Origin: Ligilactobacillus faecis
Lineage (GTDB): Bacteria > Bacillota > Bacilli > Lactobacillales > Lactobacillaceae
Reading direction: 5' to 3'
DNA: 64,000 nt
Assembly: GCF_029889745.1 (NCBI RefSeq)
Contig: NZ_CP123639.1
Span: 274,501-338,500, forward strand
Numbering within the stretch: position 1 is the stretch's first letter; every line of letters begins with the position of its first letter. The notes beneath the pieces are model-generated. The model ran no database searches, was not told where the DNA came from, and saw only the letters and a list, made by a program, of their open reading frames with translations. Positions 44,226 to 52,904 of this stretch are shown piece after piece. The position numbers and the translations under genes are program-made.

Positions 44226-44453
44226 ATGCGTCATACTGATGAACAATATCTTGAATGGATTAGACAAGGTGATTTCCTATTGCTCAAAAATTCATATGAA
44301 AAAGCCCTTCAACATGGTTCAAAAGATTTTAAGATCCACCGCTCTGGTTTTGAAGATAGTCCAAACTTCAGAGCCCATATTTCTCAGTTTGCTTTGGAGA
44401 ATGGATTATCCTTTATTGAAAAATCGGATTTCTTTATATTCCATATTCCATGA
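44226..44453 (+). CDS. 75-aa plus-strand gene inside the leftward early operon
   Basis: From ATG 44226 behind a perfect AAAGGAGGTG; product starts MRHTDEQYLEWIRQGDFLLL and ends IEKSDFFIFHIP. An upstream open stretch without a ribosome site is ignored. It has its own promoter and converges on the 99-residue gene, overlapping it by 20 bp. Being opposite to its neighbours it may be expressed in the lysogen. Not recognised. Confidence 0.65.
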   Translation: MRHTDEQYLEWIRQGDFLLLKNSYEKALQHGSKDFKIHRSGFEDSPNFRAHISQFALENGLSFIEKSDFFIFHIP

Positions 44454-44733
44454 GCAATGCATAAGCTCTACTCGATGATAGTAAAAACTCCATTTTGTCT
44501 ACGATTAATCCTAGTTTTAAAGCCTGATGACCTTTTGGAAACATTTTGTCTTGAACAATCGTTTGATAAACAATTCCGTTATAGTTGTGACTATCAATAG
44601 TTGTTGTTCCTAGTGAATTTCTTAACGTAGTAGTAATGTTTAAGCTATCGTCTGTTATCAAGAGTGCCCTGAATTCTCTGTCGGGGTACTTTTTTTTTAA
44701 AATTTCAAGCTTTGCTAATAAATCATTCTTCAA
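44434..44733 (-). CDS. Hypothetical early protein, 99 aa
   Basis: MKNDLLAKLEILKKKYPDRE then beta-rich middle; no motif recognised. Its 3' end overlaps that of the plus-strand gene tail-to-tail. 4 bp downstream of the coiled-coil gene. Confidence 0.6.
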   Translation of the reverse strand: MKNDLLAKLEILKKKYPDREFRALLITDDSLNITTTLRNSLGTTTIDSHNYNGIVYQTIVQDKMFPKGHQALKLGLIVDKMEFLLSSSRAYALLMEYGI

Positions 44734-44737
44734 TTTG

Positions 44738-45406
44738 CTACATCTCCTCTTGCATCTTCAAGAGATCCTTAACGTACTTTTTAGCTTCTTCTGTCGTTGC
44801 TCGATATCGGATACATTCTTCAAACTTGCCTTCACTATTTAGCTCTAAAGCTAATTTTCTAAAGTTGCGATCCGTCACAAAGTAGATTGTTGGCTTCTTC
44901 TTCCACTGTCTAAGTAATCCATCATCTACTAGCTTCTGTGCGCCTACCGCAAGTTCTTGTTCAGCTTTTTTAGCCATTTCCTTTAACTTGACTAATTCTC
45001 GCTCATATCGCTTGATAGTAGCTTTTGTATATAGTGACTCACCACGTTTAAATTTCTCGATTTCTTCTTCAATTCGTGGAATATTCGCAACGCTCATTTC
45101 TAAGCCGTTGCCTTGTCTATTCAAGCCAAGAGCTTTATTTTCTTCTTTATCCTTAAGTTTTTCTATCCGCTCCTCTTGTTGCTTAATTTCATCAAGCAAT
45201 CGAAACCCTCTTTCTTCGATCGCATCTTTTTTCTTAAACCAACTAGCTCCGTTACGTTTATCGTTCATAGGCTGTCCATTTGTGATTCTGTAATGCTCGT
45301 TCAACTGTTCGTCTACCTGAGCAAATTCTCTTTTTAAGCGTGCTAGCTTTCCTTTTGCACGTTTAATTTGATAGGACTCTTCTTTAACTTGTGTCATTTT
45401 CCTCAC
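44738..45406 (-). CDS. Coiled-coil early protein, 222 aa
   Basis: Very charged helical protein (RAKGKLARLKREFAQVDEQL; KRYERELVKLKEMAKKAEQE) with a small C-terminal domain (PTIYFVTDRNFRKLALELNS). First gene after the Cro-like repressor, which it overlaps by 4 bp. Function unknown. Confidence 0.6.
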   Translation of the reverse strand: MRKMTQVKEESYQIKRAKGKLARLKREFAQVDEQLNEHYRITNGQPMNDKRNGASWFKKKDAIEERGFRLLDEIKQQEERIEKLKDKEENKALGLNRQGNGLEMSVANIPRIEEEIEKFKRGESLYTKATIKRYERELVKLKEMAKKAEQELAVGAQKLVDDGLLRQWKKKPTIYFVTDRNFRKLALELNSEGKFEECIRYRATTEEAKKYVKDLLKMQEEM

Positions 45407-45642
45407 CCCTTCTTACTTGAAGATCTTTCTTTAAATTCATTTGGCGACGTTTTGTAGTCAAAAGCTGCAAAAAAAATTTTTTCTTTTGGAACTCCAAAAA
45501 AATCTTCTATTTTTTGCATTGTCGCTGGTCTAGGCGTTCTAAAACCACTTTCATACGATTGCCAAGCTTTTTGAGTAATATCAAGCTTTTCAGCAATTTC
45601 TTTCTGCGTCAAGCCTTTTTCCTTTCTCAAAGTTGCCAACAT
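45403..45642 (-). CDS. Cro-like repressor (XRE HTH)
   Basis: 79 residues, MLATLRKEKGLTQKEIAEKL with HTH ITQKAWQSYESGFRTPRPAT. It opens the leftward early operon and should repress the CI promoter. A TTG one codon upstream (45645) is an alternative start. Its promoter overlaps one of four operator copies. Confidence 0.85.
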   Translation of the reverse strand: MLATLRKEKGLTQKEIAEKLDITQKAWQSYESGFRTPRPATMQKIEDFFGVPKEKIFFAAFDYKTSPNEFKERSSSKKG

Positions 45643-45668
45643 CAATCTGCATCTCCTTCCTCTCTATA

Positions 45669-45788
45669 CTACATTACGTAGCTTTATCACACTTATTACT
45701 ATATACTACTTTTCGTAGCTTGTAAATAGTTTTTAGCTACTTTTTGTAACTTTTTTATTTTATAATTCTAAAATGCTACTTAAAGTAG
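45669..45788. promoter_or_regulatory. Lysis-lysogeny switch: four operators and divergent promoters
   Basis: Four 13-bp dyads CTAC-N5-GTAG lie at 45669-45681, 45706-45718, 45737-45749 (one change) and 45776-45788. The leftward promoter TTTACA (45721-45726), 17 bp, TATAGT (45698-45703) contains the second operator in its spacer. A TATAAT box at 45761-45766 likely serves the rightward repressor gene. Confidence 0.8.
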
Positions 45789-45827
45789 TATTATATAATT
45801 GTAAACAACATAAAGGAGGGACTAGCC

Positions 45828-46241
45828 TTGTTTAATATTCGACTAAGGGATTTACGTCTTAAAAAAGGATTAACGCAAGATGAGTTAGGCAAGATACTAA
45901 ACGTTTCTGGTAAAACCATAGGCACATGGGAAAGAGATTCTAGACAACCTAACATAGAAACCATTAATGAATTAGCTAACTACTTTGGCGTAACGACTGA
46001 TTATTTACTTGGCAGAACTCCGACTCCTTCATTTACTGCCAAAGATGAAAGAGATATTCAAAAGGTCGTTGGCGATCTTATTGATGGTCTTAGCAATGAA
46101 AATAGTCTTGCTTACCTTAGAAATGGTGGCGAGGAAATAGACGAGGACGATGCAGAATTAATCAAAGCTGCCTTAGAAAAAGTTGCTCGTAGATCTAAGA
46201 TCTTAGCAAAAGAAAAATTTACACCGGATAAATACAAATAA
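45828..46241 (+). CDS. CI-like phage repressor (XRE HTH)
   Basis: 137 residues beginning at TTG 45828, chosen because AAGGAGGG lies 8 nt upstream. HTH MFNIRLRDLRLKKGLTQDEL and LNVSGKTIGTWERDSRQPN; C-terminal half is short and lacks a LexA-type peptidase, so release probably depends on the adjacent ImmA-like protease or antirepressor. Confidence 0.85.
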   Translation: MFNIRLRDLRLKKGLTQDELGKILNVSGKTIGTWERDSRQPNIETINELANYFGVTTDYLLGRTPTPSFTAKDERDIQKVVGDLIDGLSNENSLAYLRNGGEEIDEDDAELIKAALEKVARRSKILAKEKFTPDKYK

Positions 46242-46254
46242 GGCGGTGTAGTCT

Positions 46255-46734
46255 ATGTCAAGGAAAGTTATTAGGGATAAGGTGACACATCTTGTAGAAA
46301 AATATGATACTACTGATCCTATTGAGATCTGTAATTGTTTAGGCATAAATCGCTATACATTCGATCTAGGTAAAGATACTATGGGATTCAGAACTGAGAT
46401 ATACCGTATTAGTTCGATAGCTCTAAATGCTAGGAATAGTGATGCAGAAAACTTTGTCACTACCTGTCATGAACTCGGCCATCACATTTGTGGTCACGAC
46501 ACCAACACGGAATTTCTGAAACATTCAAACTTGAACTATATCAACTATGGGGTTGAGTATGAAGCAAATGTCTTCATGGTTGAACTATTAACTTACGGCG
46601 TTAATGCTGCTTGCTTCTCAAATGAAGAACAGCTATTACAGAGTTGCAATGTACCTAAATGGGCTGAAAGATATGTCGATTGGGACTATATCCGATCTAA
46701 AGCCGATTTCTCATCGTTCGACTCTATTTATTAA
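46255..46734 (+). CDS. ImmA/IrrE-family metallopeptidase
   Basis: 159 residues with the zinc motif TCHELGHHICGHD (HExxH) near residue 72. ImmA-type enzymes cleave the neighbouring repressor after SOS or other signals and start induction. 13 bp downstream of the repressor gene. Confidence 0.85.
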   Translation: MSRKVIRDKVTHLVEKYDTTDPIEICNCLGINRYTFDLGKDTMGFRTEIYRISSIALNARNSDAENFVTTCHELGHHICGHDTNTEFLKHSNLNYINYGVEYEANVFMVELLTYGVNAACFSNEEQLLQSCNVPKWAERYVDWDYIRSKADFSSFDSIY

Positions 46735-46822
46735 GGCTGAAATGTAAACCTTATCATTGTATAAATTTTTTGACCAAATACTGATGTCGTTAAAAGCTGG
46801 AATAAAAAGGAGTGTTTGATAT

Positions 46823-47167
46823 ATGAAATCAAACAAGTTAGCGCTAGCTAATGGTATTGTAGGGTTAGCTGGGGGAATTATTTTATTGTTAGGTGGATGG
46901 TTTGTCATTGGAGGAGCAGCCAGTGGCGAAGATGCTTTAAACGTTATCGTTACTTTTCTTAATTTATTGAAGATTGCAATTTTAGTTCTCGGTATTTATG
47001 GAGCTATTTACTATAAAGAAGCTGAGGAAGTTGGTGCTGCTCCAAATGTACTCATGATCGTTGGTGGCGCTATTGCACTCGTCCCATTTCTTGGTTGGAT
47101 TGGTGGTATCATCTCTATCGTTGGGGGATCTTTATATTTAGCAACTTTAAAAAAATTCAAAAAATAG
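46823..47167 (+). CDS. DUF4064-like membrane protein, 114 aa
   Basis: Hydrophobic, three to four helices (LALANGIVGLAGGIILLLGG; ALVPFLGWIGGIISIVGGSL). Lies in the lysogenic operon, so it may act on the host surface, for example superinfection immunity; no direct evidence. Confidence 0.6.
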   Translation: MKSNKLALANGIVGLAGGIILLLGGWFVIGGAASGEDALNVIVTFLNLLKIAILVLGIYGAIYYKEAEEVGAAPNVLMIVGGAIALVPFLGWIGGIISIVGGSLYLATLKKFKK

Positions 47168-47188
47168 AGCATATAGGAGTTAGATCTT

Positions 47189-47692
47189 ATGAACAAAAAA
47201 TTCCCATTAATATTTGCATTAATGATCACCACTATTCTATTTGCAGGTTGCAGTAGTAGCAATAGTAGCACATCAAGTTCGAACAACCAGAAAACTTCGT
47301 CAAGCAAGACTAGTTCTTCTAATAAATATTATCAAGTTGGCGATTCTGTTAAAGTCGGTGATGTCGTATACACACTGAAATCTGTTGAAAAAACCGACGA
47401 ACGTAACCAATTTGAAGAAGAACAGCCTTCCAATGTTATCAAAGTTGTATATCACGTAAAAAATGAATCAGATGATAACTTGCCAATTGGAACAGATTTG
47501 AATGTTTACGGCCCAGATAATCAAAAGCTAAGTTCATATGCAATAGAGAATACTTTCGACTCCATTGCTCCAGGTAAAGAAGCTGATGTTACAGCAGGTT
47601 TTGGTACCAATAAACTTGGTAATTTTGAACTACAATTTGCGCCACTAATATCACTAGAAAAAGCAGCTAAATTTAAAGTAGATGTTCAATAA
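47189..47692 (+). CDS. Lipoprotein with DUF4352-like domain
   Basis: 167 residues. A signal peptide ends in a lipobox (LFAGC, Cys about 20), followed by a Ser-rich linker and an Ig-like DUF4352 domain (GDSVKVGDVVYTLKSVEK; NVIKVVYHVKNESDD). Lipoproteins in lysogeny modules of lactic phages can block superinfection at DNA entry; inferred here. Confidence 0.72.
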   Translation: MNKKFPLIFALMITTILFAGCSSSNSSTSSSNNQKTSSSKTSSSNKYYQVGDSVKVGDVVYTLKSVEKTDERNQFEEEQPSNVIKVVYHVKNESDDNLPIGTDLNVYGPDNQKLSSYAIENTFDSIAPGKEADVTAGFGTNKLGNFELQFAPLISLEKAAKFKVDVQ

Positions 47693-47707
47693 TTAGCAAT
47701 CATTTAA

Positions 47708-47730
47708 GCCCGTCAAAATGGCGGGTTTTA
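47708..47730 (+). terminator. Terminator of the lysogeny operon
   Basis: GCCCGTC-AAAAT-GGCGGGT followed by TTTT on the plus strand, between the lipoprotein and integrase genes. Confidence 0.7.
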
Positions 47731-47745
47731 AAAACAGCAAAAAAA

Positions 47746-47757
47746 GAACATATATTC
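47746..47757 (+). promoter_or_regulatory. LexA (SOS) box-like sequence ahead of the integrase
   Basis: GAACATATATTC differs at one position from the Firmicutes-type GAACATATGTTC and lies 25 bp upstream of the integrase start. A single near-match in AT-rich DNA can be chance. Confidence 0.3.
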
Positions 47758-47781
47758 TATTTATATTAAGAGGTGTATGAC

Positions 47782-48936
47782 ATGGCATATATTAAAAAAT
47801 ATACAAAAAAAGATGGGTCAAAAGCTTATATGTTTAAAGCATATCTTGGAATTGATCCACTAACAGGAAAAGAGCGTCACACTACTAGACGAGGTTTTAG
47901 AACGATTTCAGAAGCAAAGACAGCTATATCACGCTTAGAATTGGAAGTAAAGGAAGATGGATTACCTACTAGTCAAAGAAAGATAATGACATTTCAAGAA
48001 CTATATGTACTATGGTTTGAGCAATACAAAACAACAATAAAAGAAAGCTCTGCATTCTCTCAGCGATCAAATATTCAACTCCACATTTTACCTAAATTTG
48101 GTAAGCTTAAACTGGACAAGATAAGCACAGCATATTGCCAAAAACAAGTAAATAACTGGTTCAAAACAGTTAAGAACTATCATAACTTAATCGGACTTAC
48201 TAGACGCATATTGAACTATGGGAAAGCTTTAAAACAAATATCAAGTAATCCAATGGATAATGTAATAATTCCAAAACGAAAGGATAAAACTACTAACAAA
48301 ATTAATCCTAATAACTTCTACGATAAACAACAACTGCAAACGTTTATGAAGACATTGGAGGAACATGCTTCTTTTCAAATGTACGTGGTATTCAGGGTTT
48401 TAGCTTTTACAGGAATCAGAAAAGGTGAACTTTCCGCACTTAAATGGTCTGATATTGATTTTAAAACTCATACCTTATCGATCAAAAGAACAGTAGCCTT
48501 TGATCAGAATGGAAAATTGTACTGTCAAACTCCCAAAACTAAAAATAGCAATCGTTTGTTATCTTTAGACAAAGAAACAGTAGAGATATTAAAAAAATGG
48601 CAAAATAAACAACGGAAGGAAATGTTTAAAAAAGGCATTAATATAGACAAGGAAGATAATTTAGTTTTTCATAATAATAATGGTGGCTTCATTCAAAACA
48701 GTATATTTGGTTTTCTGAATCGATTTACGACTAAATATAATTTACCTCCAATAACTCCCCATGGATTTAGACATACACATGCTAGTCTACTTTTTGAATC
48801 TGGTGCAACAGTTAAAGAAGTGCAAGAACGATTAGGACATGAGAATGTTAAAACAACACTTGATGTTTACACGCATGTAACTAAATCAGCACGTGAAAAA
48901 ACTGCCAATAAATTTGCCGAGTATGTTAGTTTTTAA
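47782..48936 (+). CDS. int: Tyrosine integrase
   Basis: 384 residues from MAYIKKYTKKDGSKAYMFKA (ATG 47782 behind AGAGGTG; an upstream GTG is ignored). Arm-binding and core-binding domains come first, then the catalytic set R (FTGIRKGELSALKW), HxxR (HGFRHTHASLL), H (LGHENVKTTL) and Tyr (DVYTHV). It recombines attP with the 41-bp attB beyond rplQ. The stop lies 79 bp from attR. Confidence 0.93.
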   Translation: MAYIKKYTKKDGSKAYMFKAYLGIDPLTGKERHTTRRGFRTISEAKTAISRLELEVKEDGLPTSQRKIMTFQELYVLWFEQYKTTIKESSAFSQRSNIQLHILPKFGKLKLDKISTAYCQKQVNNWFKTVKNYHNLIGLTRRILNYGKALKQISSNPMDNVIIPKRKDKTTNKINPNNFYDKQQLQTFMKTLEEHASFQMYVVFRVLAFTGIRKGELSALKWSDIDFKTHTLSIKRTVAFDQNGKLYCQTPKTKNSNRLLSLDKETVEILKKWQNKQRKEMFKKGINIDKEDNLVFHNNNGGFIQNSIFGFLNRFTTKYNLPPITPHGFRHTHASLLFESGATVKEVQERLGHENVKTTLDVYTHVTKSAREKTANKFAEYVSF

Positions 48937-48942
48937 AAAACC

Positions 48943-48963
48943 TTAGTCAATCACGTAGTCAAA
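48943..48963 (+). promoter_or_regulatory. Candidate integrase arm-type sites, right arm
   Basis: TTAGTCAA (48943-48950) and GTAGTCAAA (48955-48963), 12 bp apart and in the same orientation as the left-arm pair at 2471-2490. Confidence 0.5.
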
Positions 48964-48992
48964 CAAAAAAAAGAGTGCTGAAATAGCACTCT
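48964..48992 (-). terminator. Phage-borne terminator just inside attR, replacing that of rplQ
   Basis: AGAGTGCT-ATTTC-AGCACTCT followed by T8 on the minus strand. Its stem shares AGAGTGC/GCACTCT with the host terminator at 2295-2320. In the lysogen it is the first terminator met by transcripts leaving rplQ. A perfect 14-bp palindrome, GTTGATATATCAAC, lies between it and the core. Confidence 0.75.
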
Positions 48993-49014
48993 GAAATGTT
49001 GATATATCAACGTT

Positions 49015-49055
49015 TATACCCGATTTTAAAAATGAAGATAATAAAAAATCACTTT
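49015..49055. repeat. attR, right copy of 41-bp attachment core
   Basis: Identical over 41 bp to 2325-2365; lies 126 bp past the rplQ stop. Confidence 0.93.
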
Positions 49056-49180
49056 TTATAACGAAGGTTTCACAGATCCGATACCTGCTACTTAGGACTA
49101 GACTCGGTTTTACCCAACATCGTAACGCCCAGTTATCGCTATAAAAGTGACACTAGTTATCTATCGGTTGCTAATCAAAA

Positions 49181-49567
49181 TTAGTCAACTAATTCAAGAA
49201 CAGCCATCTTAGCTGCATCGCCGCGGCGTTCGTTCATCTTGATGATACGTGTGTAACCGCCGTTACGGCCTTCAAATTTAGGCGCAACTTCTTCAAACAA
49301 CTTTTGTAAAGCAGTTTGAACAACAGCCTTGTCATCATCGCTCACTTTAACGTCAGCAACTACGTCCATCATGAATGCAGCTGCGCGACGACGTGAAGCA
49401 AGATCACCTTTTTTACCTAAAGTGATCATCTTTTCAGCAGTTTTACGTACTTCTTTAGCACGTGTTTCTGTTGTAACGATGCGACCATTAACGATCAAGT
49501 CAGTTGTTAAGTTACGTAACATTGATTTACGGTGTGCGCTTGTACGACCTAATTTACGGTAAGCCAT
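49181..49567 (-). CDS. rplQ: 50S ribosomal protein L17
   Basis: 128 residues, [20 protein letters not shown], with [20 protein letters not shown] and [15 protein letters not shown]. It is the last gene of the alpha operon. The original transcription end now lies beyond the prophage. Confidence 0.97.
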   Translation of the reverse strand: MAYRKLGRTSAHRKSMLRNLTTDLIVNGRIVTTETRAKEVRKTAEKMITLGKKGDLASRRRAAAFMMDVVADVKVSDDDKAVVQTALQKLFEEVAPKFEGRNGGYTRIIKMNERRGDAAKMAVLELVD

Positions 49568-49595
49568 TAACAGTTCCCTCCCTTAATTGAATTTA

Positions 49596-50540
49596 TTAGT
49601 CATCATGACGTAATGATAGACCGAGATCGGCTAACTTAGCCTTAACTTCTTCCAGAGACTTGCGTCCAAGGTTTCTAACTTTCATCATATCTGCTTCAGA
49701 CTTATTCGTCAAAGCTTGGACCGTATTGATACCGGCACGCTTCAAGCAGTTATATGAACGAACAGAAAGATCAAGTTCTTCGATCGTCATTTCTAACATT
49801 TTTTCTTTATGTGTTTCTTCTTTTTCGACCATGATCTCAGCATTCTTAGCTTCATCAGTCAAATCAACAAATAAAGTCAAATGTTCTGTTAGGATCTTAG
49901 CAGACAAGCTGATCGCTTCACTTGGTGTGATCGAACCGTTTGTCCACACGTCTAACGTTAATTTATCATAATCATTTTTTTGACCAACACGTGTTTTTTC
50001 TACTTGGTAGTTGACACGTTCGATCGGGGTATAAATTGAGTCGATTGGTAAAACGCCAATAGGCATATCTTCAGCCTTAGCTTTATGTTCCGCAGCGGAA
50101 ACATAGCCTCGACCCTTGTCAGCAGTCATACGTGCGTGGAAAACAGCTCCATCTGCAACCGTACAGATATATTGATCTGGGTTTAAGACCTCAACATCAC
50201 TGCTACCTTGAATGTCACCGGCTGTAACTTCTTTTGGACCAACAACATCAAATTCTAAAGTTTGAGGATCTTCAGAATCAAGCTTTAGGGCAACTTTCTT
50301 TAAGTTCAAAATGATCGCTGTCACGTCTTCTAATACACCTTTGACAGTGGAGAATTCGTGTAACACACCATCGATCTGAACATCTGTGATAGCTGCACCT
50401 GGTAAAGAAGAAAGCAAGATCCGACGTAAGGAGTTACCTAAAGTTGTCCCATAGCCACGTTCGAGCGGTTCAACAACAAACTTACCGTAATCTTCGCCTT
50501 CTTCAATTTTATGAATTTTTGGTTTTTCAAATTCGATCAT
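49596..50540 (-). CDS. rpoA: RNA polymerase alpha subunit
   Basis: 314 residues from [20 protein letters not shown] (start 50540). N-terminal dimerisation domain has [20 protein letters not shown]; the C-terminal domain ([20 protein letters not shown]) binds UP elements and activators. 28 bp upstream of rplQ. Confidence 0.97.
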   Translation of the reverse strand: MIEFEKPKIHKIEEGEDYGKFVVEPLERGYGTTLGNSLRRILLSSLPGAAITDVQIDGVLHEFSTVKGVLEDVTAIILNLKKVALKLDSEDPQTLEFDVVGPKEVTAGDIQGSSDVEVLNPDQYICTVADGAVFHARMTADKGRGYVSAAEHKAKAEDMPIGVLPIDSIYTPIERVNYQVEKTRVGQKNDYDKLTLDVWTNGSITPSEAISLSAKILTEHLTLFVDLTDEAKNAEIMVEKEETHKEKMLEMTIEELDLSVRSYNCLKRAGINTVQALTNKSEADMMKVRNLGRKSLEEVKAKLADLGLSLRHDD

Positions 50541-50625
50541 TCTTATCTTTACCCCTTTCAAAACGTAACGTGCAATCTGGTGAAAACATTATGAAGTTTA
50601 CCCTCAAAATGAATACTGACCCACA

Positions 50626-51012
50626 TTAAACACGACGGCGTTTTGGAGGACGGCATCCGTTATGAGGAACTGGTGTAACATCCTTGATAGATGTAACTTC
50701 AAGACCTGTTGTTTGAAGCGCACGAATAGCAGCTTCACGACCAGAACCAGGACCCTTGACTGCAACTTCAACAGTCTTCATACCATGATCCATTGCACCT
50801 TTAGCTGCTGCTTCAGCGGCCATTTGGGCAGCAAATGGAGTAGACTTACGGGAACCTTTGAAGCCTAAAGAACCTGCAGATGACCATGCAACGGCGTTAC
50901 CATGAACGTCTGTGATCATAACAAGTGTGTTATTGAATGTTGAATGAATATGTGCCACACCGCTTTCGATATTCTTCTTGACACGGCGCTTGCGAGACTT
51001 TTTAACTGCCAT
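50626..51012 (-). CDS. rpsK: 30S ribosomal protein S11
   Basis: 128 residues, core [20 protein letters not shown] and the C-terminal [17 protein letters not shown] typical of S11, part of the platform of the small subunit. Confidence 0.97.
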   Translation of the reverse strand: MAVKKSRKRRVKKNIESGVAHIHSTFNNTLVMITDVHGNAVAWSSAGSLGFKGSRKSTPFAAQMAAEAAAKGAMDHGMKTVEVAVKGPGSGREAAIRALQTTGLEVTSIKDVTPVPHNGCRPPKRRRV

Positions 51013-51044
51013 GAAATAGCTAACCTCCTTCTTAGTTTATTTGA

Positions 51045-51410
51045 TTATTTTTTCTTACCTGCAATTGAAACTGCTGGGCCTTTACGTGTACGTGCGTTGT
51101 TCTTCGTGTTTTGACCACGAACTGGTAAATGACGACGATGACGTAGACCACGGTAAGAGCCGATTTCGGAAAGACGTTTGATGTTTAAGGAAACTTCACG
51201 ACGAAGGTCACCTTCCACCTTGTAGTTGTCTACAACGGCACGGATCTTGTCTTCTTGATCTGAAGTAAGATCGCGTACACGTACATCTTCTGAAACACCT
51301 GCTTCAGCTAAGATCTTCTTAGCTGTTGTATTACCGATTCCGTAAATATAAGTTAAGCCGATAACGATACGCTTGTCGCGTGGTAGATCGACACCTGCAA
51401 TACGAGCCAT
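51045..51410 (-). CDS. rpsM: 30S ribosomal protein S13
   Basis: 121 residues, [40 protein letters not shown]. Head protein contacting the large subunit and P-site tRNA. Confidence 0.97.
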   Translation of the reverse strand: MARIAGVDLPRDKRIVIGLTYIYGIGNTTAKKILAEAGVSEDVRVRDLTSDQEDKIRAVVDNYKVEGDLRREVSLNIKRLSEIGSYRGLRHRRHLPVRGQNTKNNARTRKGPAVSIAGKKK

Positions 51411-51435
51411 TACAATTACACCTCCTGATTAATTA

Positions 51436-51549
51436 TTATCCTTGACGTTGTTTGTGCTTTGGATTATCGCAAATAACCATAACGCGACCTTTACGTTTGA
51501 TAACTTTGCAATGTTCGCACATTGGTTTAACTGATGGTCTTACTTTCAT
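51436..51549 (-). CDS. rpmJ: 50S ribosomal protein L36
   Basis: 37 residues starting [20 protein letters not shown] and ending NPKHKQRQG. The CxxC...C...H zinc ligands are complete (C-type L36). Typical position between infA and rpsM. Confidence 0.95.
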   Translation of the reverse strand: MKVRPSVKPMCEHCKVIKRKGRVMVICDNPKHKQRQG

Positions 51550-51583
51550 GAATTATACCTCCTAAATATTTTTGAAGTACAAT

Positions 51584-51802
51584 CTATTTAAAGCGATAGG
51601 TAATGCGACCCTTAGTCAAATCATAAGGGGACATTTCAACTGTAACCTTATCACCTGGTAAAATACGAATATAGTGCATGCGGATCTTACCAGAAACGTG
51701 AGCTAAAATCTCATGTCCATTTTCAAGTTCAACTTTGAACATCGCATTTGGCAACGTTTCTTTGATCGTACCCTCAATTTCAATCACATCATCTTTCGCC
51801 AC
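51584..51802 (-). CDS. infA: Translation initiation factor IF-1
   Basis: 72 residues, [20 protein letters not shown], single OB fold ending GRITYRFK. The start codon is GTG at 51802, preceded by AAGGAGG nine nt upstream. A promoter and a 130-nt leader precede it. Confidence 0.96.
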   Translation of the reverse strand: MAKDDVIEIEGTIKETLPNAMFKVELENGHEILAHVSGKIRMHYIRILPGDKVTVEMSPYDLTKGRITYRFK

Positions 51803-51942
51803 GCAAAAGTACCTCCTTAAAATTGGTTTTAAAACTTTACACGTAAAAATGTGAGAAGCTTTGCTTGGAGTCCCACCTTTTTCCGTAAGTTCTGTCTGTC
51901 CAAAAAGACAAACTGAGCCTCTTGAAAAGATAAACCTGAATT

Positions 51943-51971
51943 ATCATACCATAGCAAACAAGCGGATGCAA
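51943..51971 (-). promoter_or_regulatory. Internal promoter for infA-rpmJ-rpsM-rpsK-rpoA-rplQ
   Basis: TTGCAT (51966-51971), 17 bp, TATGAT (51943-51948) on the minus strand between adk and infA. The leader (51803-51935) contains a hairpin GTTTGTC-TTTTTG-GACAGAC. Confidence 0.6.
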
Positions 51972-52013
51972 GCACTTATTTCTAAAAATGACAATCCAGG
52001 CGTATCTTTTTTA

Positions 52014-52850
<837 letters not shown>

Positions 52851-52904
52851 AAGCTCTGTGACTTTAGCATAAAAATAGAGCTTTAAGGGCTTGGCCTACC
52901 ATGT

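Larger units (their letters stand above)
2325..49055. mobile_element. Complete-looking temperate siphophage prophage, about 46.7 kb
   Basis: Perfect 41-bp direct repeats bound a full set of phage modules in the usual order for lactobacillus siphophages: integrase and immunity, early genes, recombination and replication, late regulator, packaging, head, tail, lysis. Nearly all genes run leftward; only the lysogeny block, one small early gene (44226-44453) and some small RNAs run rightward. SPP1/PBSX-type terminase and portal suggest headful packaging. One clear defect is visible, a frameshift in the tail-fibre gene near 8357, so it may induce but be impaired in host binding. Confidence 0.95.

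Noticed and set aside
48998-49011. Palindrome GTTGATATATCAAC as a LexA or integrase core site
   Set aside because: It does not match a LexA box, is absent from the left side and lies outside the shared core; left as an unexplained detail.
49015-49055. attB lying in a tRNA or tmRNA gene
   Set aside because: The 41-bp core and its flanks form no cloverleaf and no tmRNA 3' end; it is intergenic beyond rplQ.
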